This document shows positions 1-7,471 of a stretch of 14,501 nt of DNA, one piece after another (the first letter of the stretch is position 1; the number at the start of each line of letters is the position of its first letter). Source of the DNA: a bacterium (GTDB lineage: Bacteria > Electryoneota > Electryoneia > Electryoneales > Electryoneaceae). A model generated the notes under the pieces. The model searched no databases and had not been told where the DNA came from. It saw only the letters and a list, made by a program, of their open reading frames with translations. The stretch is from assembly GCA_014729955.1 (NCBI GenBank), contig WJJA01000096.1:1-14501 (forward strand). Direction: 5' to 3'. Position numbers and translations under genes: made by a program.

Positions 1-257
1 CAATAAGATAGTATTACGACATGCAGTTTTTCACCGGCACAGATTGTGCCCAAGCCAAACTCATTTTTTCATTCCCCCTTCGGAACAAAGCAGATAACAC
101 AGTTGGGACCGCCCGAAGAGTGAATGAAAAAACGAGTTTTCCTCTTTTTCTTCGAGTACAAACCGTCTCCGGGAAGAAGTGACAAATTGGGGAACATCTT
201 CTTGTAAAAAACACTCCTTACCATAGATCGCTTTCCTCATTCATGTAATATTCGGGC
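1..257 (+). repeat. Dispersed TIR-bounded repeat, copy 1 (left end cut by window)
   Basis: This is non-coding and matches copies at 9018-9327 and 12734-12989. A 29-bp core at 84-112 lies between two inverted arms: left arm ending CATTCCCCCTTCGG, right arm starting CCGAAGAGTGAATG. The arms extend outward through T/A runs to AAACTC and GAGTTT. The right half then runs through GTACAAACCGTC and GTGACAAATTGGGGAACATC to the terminal repeat ending ATTCGGGC at 250-257. The left 60 bases match, in reverse complement, the outer part of copy 2, so the missing left terminus should lie just outside the window. Short open frames inside it are not conserved as proteins. It ends 13 bp before the terminator of the cytochrome operon. 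Confidence 0.85.
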
Positions 258-270
258 TACAGAGCAGAAA

Positions 271-302
271 ACCCGACCGGTAATGTCACCAACCGGTCGG
301 GT
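271..302 (-). terminator. Rho-independent terminator of the cytochrome operon
   Basis: There is a perfect 11-bp stem, ACCCGACCGGT / ACCGGTCGGGT, with a 10-nt loop. Read on the minus strand it is followed by TTTTC. It lies about 84 bp downstream of the stop codon of the tetrahaem cytochrome gene at 386, so it most likely ends the minus-strand operon that starts at 4118. Confidence 0.8.
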
Positions 303-385
303 ATGAAGTTCAAGCCGTAAGACTGCCTGGAAGACCGTCTCAAATGAGCCCACGGAAAACATCCGTCAGGTCACCCCTGCCTGCA

Positions 386-913
386 TCATTCAGGGATTTG
401 GTGCTTAATCTGCTCCCAGCGTTCTTCCAGATTGAACGGGATGTAAGTCGGGCTCTCTTCGTTGTGGCAGTCCACGCAATGCTCTTTCGGATTGGGCACC
501 ATGCCGTTGGCGATGGACGCCTCACGGTCCTTCATGATGGACATCTTGTAGTAGTCCGAGCCGGCGCCGTGGCAGGCTTCGCAGGTGATGCCGTTCTCGT
601 TACTTAAATCGGCGCGCGCCTCCGCGGACGCATCCGCACCGGTAATGTGGCACTTCAGGCATTCCGGATCCTGTTGCGGATCGCCGGATTTTCCAAGGTC
701 GGCATAGACCTTTTGCGACGCATCGGTGCCGAGAGTTTCAAAGGCCTTGGCGTGCTTGCTCGCTTCCCAGATCTCGTACATGTTGCCCTTTTTCTCACCC
801 TTGTGGCACATGCTGCACTTCTTGACGCCGATGTAGGTGTGATCCTGGGCGACGGCAGTATAGGCGAAGGCCAATACGACCGCCAAAATGAGGAATAGCA
901 GTTTGCGCTGCAT
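386..913 (-). CDS. Tetrahaem cytochrome c, cytochrome c554-like
   Basis: 175 residues. The chosen start gives a Sec signal peptide (MQRKLLFLILAVVLAFAYTA then VAQ) and is preceded by GGGAGAG with 5-nt spacing; an upstream ATG at 949 would add 12 residues before the signal peptide. Four CxxCH motifs are visible: CSMCH, CLKCH, CEACH and CVDCH. The stretch YIGVKKCSMCH followed by W..SKHAKAF is typical of the cytochrome c554 family (PF13435), whose members carry four haems. It is the last gene of the minus-strand operon, about 125 bp after the 9-haem lipoprotein gene. Its likely role (inference) is a small periplasmic electron shuttle between the inner-membrane cytochrome and the outer-membrane conduit. 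The family is clear; the electron partners are not. Confidence 0.9.
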   Translation of the reverse strand: MQRKLLFLILAVVLAFAYTAVAQDHTYIGVKKCSMCHKGEKKGNMYEIWEASKHAKAFETLGTDASQKVYADLGKSGDPQQDPECLKCHITGADASAEARADLSNENGITCEACHGAGSDYYKMSIMKDREASIANGMVPNPKEHCVDCHNEESPTYIPFNLEERWEQIKHQIPE

Positions 914-1038
914 CAGAACTCTCCCGTGTCTTTGTGAAAAAGATTGCAAATTGTTTTTGTACCAAGCCGTTACTTGGATGCGGCGTCAACCGGGTTCGAT
1001 GCTCCTAACACCGTCCTCCGGAGCCGCGCGTTCGGCGA

Positions 1039-2034
1039 TCAGTTCGCGCCGTACCGCTGGACCGTACCATCCACATGCATGTTCGGTGAAATGATTGACC
1101 CCTGGTCGTCGATGACCTCGCCGTGGCAACTGTAGCAGACCGTCAGACTCATATCCTCCCAGTGCGGGGAGGTCACATTGCCCTGCTCATCCACCGGCGG
1201 TACACCATGGCAGGAGCTGCAGCCGGTCCAGGTGCCGTCCACTTCATTCCACACCGGCGTCGCATTGCCGTGGCAATAGGTCGAGGCGCAGGTGCCGGCG
1301 GCATGGTCCCACACCGGTTCATGACCCTCGGCGACGGCGATACCGCTGAACACCACGTCCGCGGGCAGCTCATCGATATGACCGACGACATCGCCCGGCA
1401 GCCGGTGGCAGCTTCCACAGGAGACGGTATGGTAGTTGGAGCTTTCCTGCAGGTGCACCTGGTGCGCGCCGACCGCGATCTCCGATGTTTCTTCCTCGCC
1501 GTACAATCCTGCGGGGGGTGCCCAGTTGAGCGGATCGTTCGGATCACCGCTGAAGTCGCCGTGGCAGGTGGTGCAGGTTTCCGGGCCGTTGGGCTCTGTG
1601 TGGCAACGGGAACACTGTCCGTTTTCACCGCCGAAGTTCACCTGCTCACTGCCCTCTTCGAGGTGACAGTTGTAGCAACCGGTGTACTCCCAGTTGCTCG
1701 CACGCAGTTGGGCGGCGTGAGACTCCTCCATCCATTCGGAGGCGTAGTGCGCTTGGTTATGGCAGCGCGTACAGTCACGTTGACGGTCCTGCAGCCCCTG
1801 GTCCATGCCGCGCAGGTTCGCGCCGTGGCATTCGGTACAGGCGTTGAAGTTGTAGTCGTTGCTCGCCAGCCAGTTTCCGTGGTCCAGTGTATTTTCAAAC
1901 GGGTGGTAACCGGCTTCGCCGTACCCCGCAAACTCATCGTCCTTGCTGGATCCGCAGCCGGTAAGCCCCACAGCGAGGAACACTGCCAGGACCGTGACGA
2001 GGAGGAGGGCGGCCGATCGTTGGTTCTGTCGCAT
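1039..2034 (-). CDS. Nonahaem cytochrome c lipoprotein (CxxxxCH/CxxCH family)
   Basis: 331 residues. Three ATGs stand in tandem (2040, 2037, 2034). The ribosome site AAAGGAGG at 2041-2048 abuts the first, so the third, with 6-nt spacing, is the best start. The N-terminus is a lipoprotein signal with lipobox LTGC. Eight CxxCH motifs (CTECH, CTRCH, CYNCH, CSRCH, CTTCH, CGSCH, CSSCH, CYSCH) and one CxxxxCH (CASTYCH) give nine potential haem sites. The block CASTYCHG...W.GCSSCHGVPP matches the Geobacter-type CxxxxCH...CxxCH domain (TIGR01904). The ribosome site overlaps the stop of the preceding 11-haem gene, so the two are translationally close. As a lipid-anchored multihaem protein next to a porin and a periplasmic cytochrome, it is the candidate outer-surface terminal cytochrome, comparable in role to OmcB; surface exposure is inferred. 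Confidence 0.9.
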   Translation of the reverse strand: MRQNQRSAALLLVTVLAVFLAVGLTGCGSSKDDEFAGYGEAGYHPFENTLDHGNWLASNDYNFNACTECHGANLRGMDQGLQDRQRDCTRCHNQAHYASEWMEESHAAQLRASNWEYTGCYNCHLEEGSEQVNFGGENGQCSRCHTEPNGPETCTTCHGDFSGDPNDPLNWAPPAGLYGEEETSEIAVGAHQVHLQESSNYHTVSCGSCHRLPGDVVGHIDELPADVVFSGIAVAEGHEPVWDHAAGTCASTYCHGNATPVWNEVDGTWTGCSSCHGVPPVDEQGNVTSPHWEDMSLTVCYSCHGEVIDDQGSIISPNMHVDGTVQRYGAN

Positions 2035-2040
2035 CATCAT

Positions 2041-2048
2041 CCTCCTTT
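2041..2048 (-). promoter_or_regulatory. Strong ribosome binding site deciding the start of the 9-haem gene
   Basis: AAAGGAGG on the minus strand overlaps the TAA stop (2047-2049) of the 11-haem gene. It directly abuts three tandem ATG codons. Spacing is 0, 3 and 6 nt, which favours the third ATG at 2034. Confidence 0.7.
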
Positions 2049-2871
2049 ACTCGTGGCAGCGTGCGCAGGTCGGGTCGGTCCCCTGCACATCGTGGCATGT
2101 TAAACAGGTCGTCATGAACGCCGCGGCTTCGTCGACATGTTCACCGCCGTCCCCGTTGTTGGCATATTGCGGCCCGAACGGGTGCGGAATCGGCAGCATC
2201 GTACGGTGGCAGTCGGTGCAGTAGTTGTTGGATTCATGGCAGACGAGGCATTCCCCGCCGAAGCCGGCCTCCATCGAGTGGGTCTGCATCCAGCCCGGCT
2301 GATGCGGGCTCGTGCCGGAGCCGTAGACGTTGGTTCCCTGGTGGCAGTCGTCACAGCTCTGTTGCGTGTGGCAGATCGAGCATTGTCCGTCGGAATACGA
2401 CGCTTCCAGGCCGTGCTCCATCGCCCATTGCCCCATGCGGTGATCCAAGGGTACCGGATCGTGCTGCGTATGGCACAAACGGCAATCCTCCACCGCCGGC
2501 TGCTGCAGTTTGTCATCCATGGCAACGATATCGCCGTGGCATTCGCTGCAGGTCTGCTCGGAGTGCATGTCGTGGGCAAAGATCGGGAACATGCCGTCGG
2601 ACGGCGGAATCGGCATCGGGTTGTCGGGATCGACATGGCAGTAGCCGCAATCGTCCTCGACATCGTGGCACATGCCGCATTCATCATGCCCGGGCATCGC
2701 ACGTTCGCCGGCGCCCATGGCCGCCATACCCGCGTGACAATCTTCACAGGCTGCGCCGACCATCTCCGCGTGGAAACCGTGATCATACTTGATCGTTTCC
2801 CCGCCGGCAAATGCGATCAGGGCTATCATGGCGAGCAGTGCGGCAGCGGCTGCAAGTCGAGTGGGTTTCAT
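2047..2871 (-). CDS. Undecahaem periplasmic cytochrome c
   Basis: 274 residues. A Sec signal peptide is present (MKPTRLAAAAALLAMIALIA...), without a lipobox cysteine. Eleven CxxCH motifs are present: CEDCH, CGMCH, CGYCH, CSECH, CRLCH, CSICH, CDDCH, CLVCH, CTDCH, CLTCH and CARCH, the last at the very C-terminus. That is about one haem per 25 residues. Many further histidines can serve as distal ligands. The start codon overlaps the stop of the porin gene as ATGA, the classic sign of translational coupling. Size, haem density and pairing with a barrel resemble the periplasmic partner of porin-cytochrome conduits (MtrA or OmaB role), which sits partly inside the barrel. I cannot say whether it is homologous to either or only analogous. 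Confidence 0.9.
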   Translation of the reverse strand: MKPTRLAAAAALLAMIALIAFAGGETIKYDHGFHAEMVGAACEDCHAGMAAMGAGERAMPGHDECGMCHDVEDDCGYCHVDPDNPMPIPPSDGMFPIFAHDMHSEQTCSECHGDIVAMDDKLQQPAVEDCRLCHTQHDPVPLDHRMGQWAMEHGLEASYSDGQCSICHTQQSCDDCHQGTNVYGSGTSPHQPGWMQTHSMEAGFGGECLVCHESNNYCTDCHRTMLPIPHPFGPQYANNGDGGEHVDEAAAFMTTCLTCHDVQGTDPTCARCHE

Positions 2872-4118
2872 CGCGCACCTCCCCGTGTGTCGAAGGTCCA
2901 GCGCAGTCCGCCGAGAGCGCGCTTATCCTCGGTCAGGCGAGCGGTCTGGTACACCTGGTACTCGCCGTTCACCTCGAGATTCTCGTAGAAGGGCAGACGC
3001 CAGCGTGCGCCGATCCGAGCAGCAGCGTATTCTTCCTGCTCGATGTCGAACTGTTCCCACTCGTAGGTCGTGTAGGAACCGTACGCATACAGGCGCAGGC
3101 CGTCCACCGGGTCGTAGCGCAGGTTGACCCACGGCCCGGAGGTGACCGAACGATCCCCGCCGCCGAAACGGTAGCCGAGCTCGCCGACCGGGGTGTACAC
3201 AATCGGTCCGCCGCGGAAGCCCATGCCCTCCGGCACGATCAACGTCTGGAATTCCAGGCCCCCGCCCCATTTGCGGCGCTCGATCCAGCGGTTCACACTC
3301 GCGCGAACACGCCCCATCCCGGAGTTCAGATCCGTGAAGTACGACTCATCATCGACATCCGGCGTGATCCCGCCCAGTTCGAGCATCGCGAACCAGTCAG
3401 CGGTGTTGTAGCGTGCACGGCTGACGATCTTGCGCAGCACACTGCCCATCGGGCGCACCTGCACCGTATTGAACAGGGTAAGGCTGCGGCCCCAACGGAA
3501 ACGTGACTGCCAGCCGATACGGTGACGATATACCCGTTCATTGCGTGTCTGGTGGGTGTACGAAAACGCCATCATACCGTGGTCGGCAATCATGCAGTCC
3601 CTGCCCTGGATCACCTGCACCTCGCCGCCGAAACTGACTGCCTGGTCCGGATCTTCGACTTCGAATTTCCGTGTCAGCGGCCCCATCATCCCGGCGTAGA
3701 CGGTGGCTTTGATCTTGGAAGAAAATGTGTGGGTCGCCTCCACGCCGTCGAGGGTGCCGAGGGCGACACCGCGTGCCAGGAAGAACCGTCCGGCACGGAC
3801 ACGGGTGGGTTGAGCGATACCACCGTATTCGAGGTAGGCACGTGTCAGCCGGTCGCGGCCGGACTTGGAGAAGTCGTCCGCATCATCGCCCAGGTAGCCG
3901 CCGCTCAGGTGCAAGGACCAGGGACCGTCCACCTGCTGCAGGTTCAAACGCGTGGTCTGCATCAACCACAGATGGTTGTCGCAGTTGTAATCCTCGTACC
4001 CGTACGCTTGCGCCCCGAGACTTCCGTAGGCCCTGATCTTCGCCTCGGAGGCCGGCACGACCAGGACAGCGGCGAGCAGTAAAACAGTGCATACCACTGC
4101 CGCGCTTCTTCGTATCAT
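2868..4118 (-). CDS. Outer-membrane porin-like beta-barrel of a porin-cytochrome conduit
   Basis: 416 residues. The start at 4118 is chosen because it opens a clean signal peptide (MIRRSAAVVCTVLLLAAVLV...ASEA) behind GGAAAGGGGG; the open frame extends 32 codons further upstream without signal-like sequence. The mature part is rich in alternating aromatic/polar stretches such as TRAYLEYGG, VRAGRFFL, GLRLYAYGSYTTYEW and LGGLRWTF, typical of transmembrane beta strands. The length suits an 18- to 22-strand barrel. It has no CxxCH. It is the first gene of the operon and overlaps the 11-haem gene by ATGA. The family is not recognisable by a motif; the role as conduit porin (MtrB/OmbB role) rests on barrel features plus the three cytochrome genes behind it. 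The last predicted strand ends in TF but seven further residues follow, perhaps a result of the gene overlap. Confidence 0.8.
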   Translation of the reverse strand: MIRRSAAVVCTVLLLAAVLVVPASEAKIRAYGSLGAQAYGYEDYNCDNHLWLMQTTRLNLQQVDGPWSLHLSGGYLGDDADDFSKSGRDRLTRAYLEYGGIAQPTRVRAGRFFLARGVALGTLDGVEATHTFSSKIKATVYAGMMGPLTRKFEVEDPDQAVSFGGEVQVIQGRDCMIADHGMMAFSYTHQTRNERVYRHRIGWQSRFRWGRSLTLFNTVQVRPMGSVLRKIVSRARYNTADWFAMLELGGITPDVDDESYFTDLNSGMGRVRASVNRWIERRKWGGGLEFQTLIVPEGMGFRGGPIVYTPVGELGYRFGGGDRSVTSGPWVNLRYDPVDGLRLYAYGSYTTYEWEQFDIEQEEYAAARIGARWRLPFYENLEVNGEYQVYQTARLTEDKRALGGLRWTFDTRGGAR

Positions 4119-4242
4119 ACCGCCCCCTTTCCGCCCCGCGCACAGAACCGGCAAGCCCTTGTGCGCGAGTTCACATGTGTTGCAAGCTTCAACACAAATC
4201 CCTCCCTGCAACAACTGTTCACTTTCCCGTGATCAATACTAA

Positions 4243-4281
4243 CACCCTGAATCGCAAGTATGGTAACCATGTTTCAGGGTG
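4243..4281. promoter_or_regulatory. Nested palindrome, candidate operator of the cytochrome operon
   Basis: The outer arms CACCCTGAA (4243-4251) and TTCAGGGTG (4273-4281) form a perfect 9-bp inverted repeat with a 21-bp interior. That interior contains a second perfect palindrome, ATGGTAACCAT (4260-4270). The element lies about 125 bp upstream of the porin start codon, where a promoter or operator would be expected. The protein that binds is unknown, and an mRNA-leader hairpin is the alternative. Confidence 0.5.
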
Positions 4282-4292
4282 AAAGTAAACCG

Positions 4293-4318
4293 AAAACCCT
4301 TGAATTACGGGTTTTTTT
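4293..4318 (+). terminator. Weak hairpin with T-run in the divergent intergenic region
   Basis: AAAACCC and GGGTTTT (4293-4299, 4309-4315) can pair around a 9-nt loop and are followed by seven Ts on the plus strand. The stem has only three G-C pairs. It could be a terminator separating the divergent units or an attenuator; the evidence is thin. Confidence 0.3.
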
Positions 4319-4321
4319 ACT

Positions 4322-4581
4322 CTCCTAACCTTGTTCAAACCTTCGAAGGCATTCCCGTTGTACGATCCAACTAAACCTGCAACTGTAATAAAAACATGCG
4401 GACTTCCCACGGATTTAGGGCCTCCTAACATTGTTTTTCGATGAATAACCTGCGTTTTTTCATCTGAATACCGCAAAGACTGCTTTGGTAACTAGTGTAA
4501 AATCAACAAATAGCATGAAATGTAGCAAGAACTGCACCCTGCTTGTTTCAGCTGTTGCAATAGGTTAGAAACTCCTAATAT
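4322..4581. promoter_or_regulatory. Three spaced CTCCTAA motifs between the divergent cytochrome genes
   Basis: CTCCTAACCTTGTTC at 4322 and CTCCTAACATTGTTT at 4422 match at 13 of 15 positions and lie exactly 100 bp apart. CTCCTAATATTTGC follows at 4572, 150 bp further on. A fourth CTCCTAAC occurs at 1002, in the gap before the tetrahaem gene. No other function explains the repetition, so they are listed as possible protein-binding sites. Confidence 0.3.
4555..4581 (+). promoter_or_regulatory. Possible promoter of the 19-haem/cytochrome b gene
   Basis: TTGCAA (4555-4560) and TAATAT (4576-4581) resemble -35 and -10 boxes with a short 15-bp spacing. The -10 box overlaps the third CTCCTAA motif. 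The spacing is suboptimal, so this is a tentative call. Confidence 0.25.
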
Positions 4582-4745
4582 TTGCAGGAGCCTTTGCAAC
4601 ATCGATACCTTGTATGCGCCGACCGTTTCGGCTACGTTTGGTGGGGCCGATTCTCCGGTGGTCCATTGCGTGCGTGATGAGTGAACCACGCAAGTGCCAC
4701 CGCCGTCCATCCGGAACTAAACGATTGTTGCAACAGGGGTTCCCC

Positions 4746-7439
4746 TTGAAATCGTTCTGTTTTTCACGACGAAACACTGTCGGGATGCTGCTGTCCCTTC
4801 TGTTGACAACCGGTATCGTATTGCCCCTGCAAGCGGCCATGGACAACGAAATGTGTCTCATGTGCCACTCGGACATGGAGCTTACCAATGAAGACGGTGA
4901 GCTCATCGGGGTGAGTGAGGAGGGATTCGCCGGCAGTGTGCACTCGTTCCTCTCCTGCACCGACTGCCATGACCAGGATGCAGATTATGAGGATATCCCT
5001 CACTTCCCGGTTTACAAACCGGTCGACTGCTCCTCGTGCCATGACGATGCAACGCAGAGTTTCATGGGCAGCTTTCACCACCAGGCACAGGAACAGGGTG
5101 TGCGCAATGCGCCCGATTGTTCCGACTGCCACGGCCTGCAGGGCAATCCGCACCGTATCCAGCGCCTGACGCCGCGTACCGCCGAACGTGCCTGTATGCG
5201 CTGTCACACACCTGAAGCGAACGCGTACGACGGCAGTGTGCATGCCGTGGCCGCACAGAAAGGCAAATCGTCGCCCGGCTGTGTTTCCTGCCACCCGACG
5301 CACTCGGAAGCCTTGCCGCCCAGCGCGGGTGCGGTGAACGCCATGTGCGAAAGCTGCCATCAGGGCGCGATGGAGTCGGTGATGCGCGGTCCACACGGCG
5401 GCGAAGGGCTGGATGTGGAAGGGGTGATGTCCTGCTCCGCTTGTCATGACGTCCATGCCACCCACATCCCTGAGGTCGATGAAGGCACGATCCAGGCCTG
5501 TACGGAATGCCATCCGGGCATCGAAGAGACCTTCGCCGGATCGGTGCATGAAGACCTGTTTGAACAGGGCACCATCAACTGCATTTCCTGTCACCGTACA
5601 CACCAGGTGGTAGATGCTCATGAGGTGGGCGATTTCGGTTGCGGGCGTTGCCATGAAGATGTGGAAGCCGACTACCGTACCAGCGTGCACCGCATGGCCC
5701 GACTGCGCGGTGATGAAATTGCCGCGGATTGTGCCGACTGTCACGAGGGGCATCATATTCTGCCCGCCACCGACCCGCAAAGCCCGGTCAACCATCAGAA
5801 CATTCCGGACATGTGCGGCACCTGCCATACAGACAGCACCGTCATCACGCAGGACTATGTCCGCCTGCCGATTTCGCTTCCGAGCTACCAGCAGTCCGTG
5901 CACGGCATCGGCCTTGAAAAAGGCCTGCACACCGCGGTCTGTACCGACTGCCACGGCGACCACAGCATGCTCTCCGCGTCCGACCCGCAGAGTATGATCA
6001 ACAAGAGAAACGAAGCGCAGACCTGCGGCAAATGCCATAAGAAGGTGTCGGACGAGTATATCGGCAGCATCCATGCACGCGCGCTGGCTCATGGTATTAA
6101 CGACTCCCCTTCCTGCACCGACTGCCATGATGAGCACCTGATTCTCGCGACGGACGACCCGGAGGCGAGGGTCAATCCGCAGAACCAGGCGGATGAGGCG
6201 TGCGGCTCATGCCATACCGACCCGGAGATGGCGGTGCGCTACGGTCTGCCGCCGGAAGTGGTTGAAAGTTACCAGGATTCCTACCACGGTTGGGCGATCA
6301 AGCGCGGCGGCGAAGCGGTCGCGGTGTGCGAGGACTGCCACAATACCCACGACATCCGCAGTCGGCGCGACCCCACCTCTTCGATTCATCCGAATCACGT
6401 GGTGGAAACCTGCGGTCGCTGCCATCCCGGCTCCAACCCGAAGTTCGCGGCGAGCTACAGCCATGTGCTGGCGCGTGACAAAATGATGATCCACGATTAC
6501 GTGCGCATCATCTACATCGTCCTGATCGCGGGTGTGCTGGGCGGCATGTTCGTGCATAACACGATCATCATGATCCATGAGCTGAAGCTGCACTACAAGC
6601 ACACCAAACGTCAGAAGGCTGTCCGCCGCATGACGAAATCGGAGGTGTGGCAGCATATCGCCCTCGCGGTCACCTTCATCGGGCTCGCGATTACCGGGTT
6701 TGCCCTGCGCGGCGCGGAACAGTGGTGGGCGCAGGTGCTGAGCGGCATCGGCATGGATGAGGAAACCCGGCGCATTGTGCACCGCATCCTCGCGGTCGGC
6801 CTGGTGATCGCCTCGGTCTACCATGTCTTCTACTTGATTGCAACGCAACGGGGGCGCACACTGTTGCGTGCCATTTTCCCGAAGATGCGCGATGTCACCG
6901 AAGCGATCGCGAATGTGTCCTACTATCTCGGCCTCCGCAAGAAGCCGGTGACCTTCCACATGTACGACTACACGCAGAAGGCCGAATACTGGGCGTTGAT
7001 CTGGGGCACGGCGGTCATGGCGCTCACCGGCGCGGTGTTGTGGTTCCCGGAAGCGACGACCAGCTTCACGCCGGCCTGGGTGGTGCGTGTCGCGGCGACG
7101 ATCCACTTCTACGAGGCGATCCTTGCGGTCGGTGCGATCATCATCTGGCACTTCTTCTTCACCATTTTCCACCCGAAACAGTACCCGCAGAGCTGGATCT
7201 GGATCACCGGGCGCATGACCATGCACGAGTGGGAACACCACCACGGTCGTGAACCGGAAGAGACCGGTGAAATGCCTGAGGTGCTGCCGCCGGCGAACGG
7301 CGAAGAGGCAGACGACGCGCATCCTGCCGTCGAGACGACCGATGGGAACCAGGCAGAGAAGGCGGACGATCCCGCCGGGCAGGACCAAGGAGACGATTCA
7401 GGCGAATCTGATAACGAGGCGGATTCGAAAAGGGAATAG
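4746..7439 (+). CDS. Inner-membrane 19-haem cytochrome c / cytochrome b fusion (CbcL-like quinol dehydrogenase)
   Basis: 897 residues from a TTG start preceded by AGGGG with 6-nt spacing, which opens a good signal peptide (MKSFCFSRRNTVGMLLSLLL...LQA). ATGs at 4614, 4677 and 4785 are alternatives with poorer ribosome sites. Residues about 37-558 carry 19 CxxCH motifs, from CLMCH to CGRCH, in repeats of roughly 60 residues of the form S-V-H ... CxxCHxxH ... CxxCH. Five hydrophobic helices follow (about 585-610, 633-656, 676-700, 745-767, 780-810), with histidines in WQHIALA, VHRILA, YHVFY, ATIHFYE and WHFFF. This is typical of a di-haem cytochrome b561/formate dehydrogenase gamma-type domain (PF01292-like). 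The last 60 residues are acidic and of low complexity. The c-then-b architecture is that of Geobacter CbcL, which has fewer c haems. Likely role: oxidise menaquinol and pass electrons to periplasmic cytochromes. Substrate and direction are inferred. Confidence 0.88.
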   Translation: MKSFCFSRRNTVGMLLSLLLTTGIVLPLQAAMDNEMCLMCHSDMELTNEDGELIGVSEEGFAGSVHSFLSCTDCHDQDADYEDIPHFPVYKPVDCSSCHDDATQSFMGSFHHQAQEQGVRNAPDCSDCHGLQGNPHRIQRLTPRTAERACMRCHTPEANAYDGSVHAVAAQKGKSSPGCVSCHPTHSEALPPSAGAVNAMCESCHQGAMESVMRGPHGGEGLDVEGVMSCSACHDVHATHIPEVDEGTIQACTECHPGIEETFAGSVHEDLFEQGTINCISCHRTHQVVDAHEVGDFGCGRCHEDVEADYRTSVHRMARLRGDEIAADCADCHEGHHILPATDPQSPVNHQNIPDMCGTCHTDSTVITQDYVRLPISLPSYQQSVHGIGLEKGLHTAVCTDCHGDHSMLSASDPQSMINKRNEAQTCGKCHKKVSDEYIGSIHARALAHGINDSPSCTDCHDEHLILATDDPEARVNPQNQADEACGSCHTDPEMAVRYGLPPEVVESYQDSYHGWAIKRGGEAVAVCEDCHNTHDIRSRRDPTSSIHPNHVVETCGRCHPGSNPKFAASYSHVLARDKMMIHDYVRIIYIVLIAGVLGGMFVHNTIIMIHELKLHYKHTKRQKAVRRMTKSEVWQHIALAVTFIGLAITGFALRGAEQWWAQVLSGIGMDEETRRIVHRILAVGLVIASVYHVFYLIATQRGRTLLRAIFPKMRDVTEAIANVSYYLGLRKKPVTFHMYDYTQKAEYWALIWGTAVMALTGAVLWFPEATTSFTPAWVVRVAATIHFYEAILAVGAIIIWHFFFTIFHPKQYPQSWIWITGRMTMHEWEHHHGREPEETGEMPEVLPPANGEEADDAHPAVETTDGNQAEKADDPAGQDQGDDSGESDNEADSKRE

Positions 7440-7471
7440 GGTCTTTTCTTCTGCTGATGTACGCAGATCGA

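Noticed and set aside
1123..2103. Long plus-strand open frame opposite the 9- and 11-haem genes
   Set aside because: It is the antisense shadow of CxxCH-rich genes: Val/Ala/Gly-rich, with no ribosome site or domain, while the minus strand has signal peptides and haem motifs.
4219..4232. TCAC-N6-GTGA near the nested palindrome
   Set aside because: The half-sites are in the opposite order to a CRP/FNR site, and one such 8-bp match is expected by chance.
4219..4476. 85-codon minus-strand frame in the divergent region
   Set aside because: It starts at TTG without a ribosome site, crosses the palindromes, and shows no domain; it is better read as regulatory sequence.
4764..6137. 457-codon minus-strand open frame inside the 19-haem gene
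   Set aside because: Antisense shadow of repeated CxxCH codons; composition (AVG/HMA-rich) and lack of a ribosome site argue against a gene.
6207..7388. 393-codon minus-strand open frame opposite the cytochrome b domain
   Set aside because: Arg/His/Asp-rich shadow frame with no recognisable domain; the plus strand encodes clear membrane helices.
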